The notes below the pieces were generated by a model. The model worked only from the letters and a program-made list of their open reading frames with translations, ran no database searches and was not told the DNA's origin. This document shows, piece after piece, positions 41,836 to 42,674 of a stretch of 42,674 nt of DNA. The DNA comes from an uncultured Clostridia bacterium. Its GTDB lineage: Bacteria > Bacillota > Clostridia > Christensenellales > Aristaeellaceae. Position 1 is the first letter of the stretch, and each line of letters opens with the position of its first letter. The stretch is taken from the NCBI GenBank assembly GCA_934632155.1, contig CAKTXZ010000023.1, forward strand, positions 1-42,674, in the 5' to 3' direction. A program made the position numbers and the translations under genes.

Positions 41836-42020
41836 GGGTATTGGCCCGCGCAGCTTGCGACGGCTTTTTATTGGCGCCGTTCCTTGACAGCAGCCTGTGC
41901 AGAAAGGCAAAAACAATGGGGTTTTTCATGAGATGTGCATGGTCCTCATTCTCTTTCCTATGTACCGCGGAAATCTTTCCAATTTCCTCTAATTTGATTA
42001 TACAGCTTTTCTTTCTGCCC

Positions 42021-42626
42021 TCTGCGGTGATGGCGATAACGCCTGCGTCCTGTACGAATATATGCGCCAGCGGCACATTCCACAGATACAGCCCGACGCT
42101 CAGCAGGCCTGTGACCCCGATCGACATCAGGAGCGCTGTTTTTACTCCCCTGCGCCCCCGGTCATACCGCCGCGCGCCGTAATTCTGCGCAACAAACGTG
42201 GCCGCCGCGTCGCAGAAGGCGTCCGCAATGAGCCAGACGAGAAAATCCAGCTTGCCGCATACGGCCCAGGCCGCGATGCTGTCCGTGCCGAAGGGATTGA
42301 TCCTTGACTGCACCAGCATATTGGCCAGCGGATACAGCGTGGACTGCGCTGCGATGGGCAAGCCTTTTTTACAAAATCGGGGCAAGGCTCTGTCCGCGGA
42401 TGCGCAGCCTGTTCAGGCTGATTTTGCAGGGGAGGTTTGTACGCGTGAGGGCGGACAGCACGAGCGCAGCGCTCAAAAGCTGAGAAAAAACCGTGGTCAG
42501 CGCCACGCCCGCAACGCCCCACCTGAATACCGCCACGAACAGAAAATCAAGCGCCACATTCACGCCGTTGGCGATGAGCAGAAATACGAACGGCGTTTTA
42601 GGGCAATACCGCACAAACCCAGACAA
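42021..42626 (-). pseudogene. Internal fragment of a MATE efflux transporter, frameshifted
   Basis: Two adjoining minus-strand frames give a MATE core: KTPFVFLLIANGVNVALDF and FRWGVAGVALTTVFSQ (from 42626 side), then GLPIAAQSTLYPLANMLVQS and AWAVCGKLDFLVWLIADAF and YGARRYDRGRRGVKTALL. They are split by a +1 shift in an A run near 42370 (ATTTTGTAAAAAAGG). The N-terminal helices are missing, with decayed sequence before KTPF, and the C-terminal part stops after FVQDAGVIAITAE. Therefore not functional. Confidence 0.8.
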
Positions 42627-42650
42627 AAGACATCAAAGCCTTTACTTTTG

Positions 42651-42674
42651 TGATATAATAGGGACATGGATAAA
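42651..42674 (+). CDS. Start of a gene cut by the window edge, with promoter
   Basis: An extended -10 (TGATATAAT, 42651-42659) is followed 7 bp later by ATGGATAAA (42666-42674, Met-Asp-Lys). Only three codons are visible, with AGGGAC as a poor ribosome binding site, so the coding call is weak and nothing can be said of the product. Confidence 0.35.

Overview
The window looks like chromosome from a GC-rich, spore-forming anaerobe of the Clostridia, probably gut-associated (order not resolvable from sequence alone; Christensenellales-like lineages are a guess). The grounds are: a SpoIIID sporulation regulator, two T-box leaders on aminoacyl-tRNA synthetase genes, RqcH, RecD2, clostridial families (DUF4317, DUF362 ferredoxin, GGGtGRT protein, DUF2974), strong AGGAGG ribosome binding sites, and plant-glycan enzymes (CE15 glucuronoyl esterase, GH27 alpha-galactosidase). 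No rRNA, tRNA, CRISPR array or intact mobile element was seen.

Layout. 1-4.8 kb: a minus-strand Fe-S pair (NifU-like scaffold plus GGGtGRT protein) divergent from a DUF362 ferredoxin-type protein and a DUF4317 protein. 4.8-6.6 kb: an AT-richer islet with an orphan secreted protein, a broken excisionase-like gene and a divergent XRE repressor with twin operators. 6.7-12.8 kb: a large secreted CBM9-CE15-SH3b protein, its AraC neighbour, and CapA. 12.9-20.3 kb: pheS-pheT-sugar isomerase operon and metG, each behind a T-box. 20.4-22 kb: a 3 x 40 bp tandem repeat and a secreted WG-repeat protein. 22-26.8 kb: a minus-strand housekeeping run (cca, PHP, stand-alone dehydrogenase C-domain, trmL, small membrane protein, two uracil-DNA glycosylases).

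26.8-32.7 kb: a plus-strand run of Cys-rich protein, orphan DNA methyltransferase, membrane-anchored barnase with a peptidoglycan-binding domain, barstar, XRE/S24-like regulator, cupin and rqcH. This is the most unusual stretch: the methyltransferase, wall-tethered RNase and inhibitor genes are packed with gaps of 1-5 bp. 32.9-36.5 kb: ttcA-like, recD2, a coupled 54-aa ORF and a GNAT pseudogene. 36.6-40.6 kb: spoIIID, then a minus-strand group of P-loop ATPase, DUF2974 protein, alpha-galactosidase and a zinc-ribbon microprotein. 40.6-42.7 kb: decayed DNA with an IS5-type transposase remnant, a frameshifted MATE fragment, a perfect 20-bp palindrome, and the start of a further gene at the edge.

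Most intergenic regions carry readable sigma-A promoters with 17-bp spacers, and many transcription units end in clear hairpins. Most start choices rest on ribosome binding sites.
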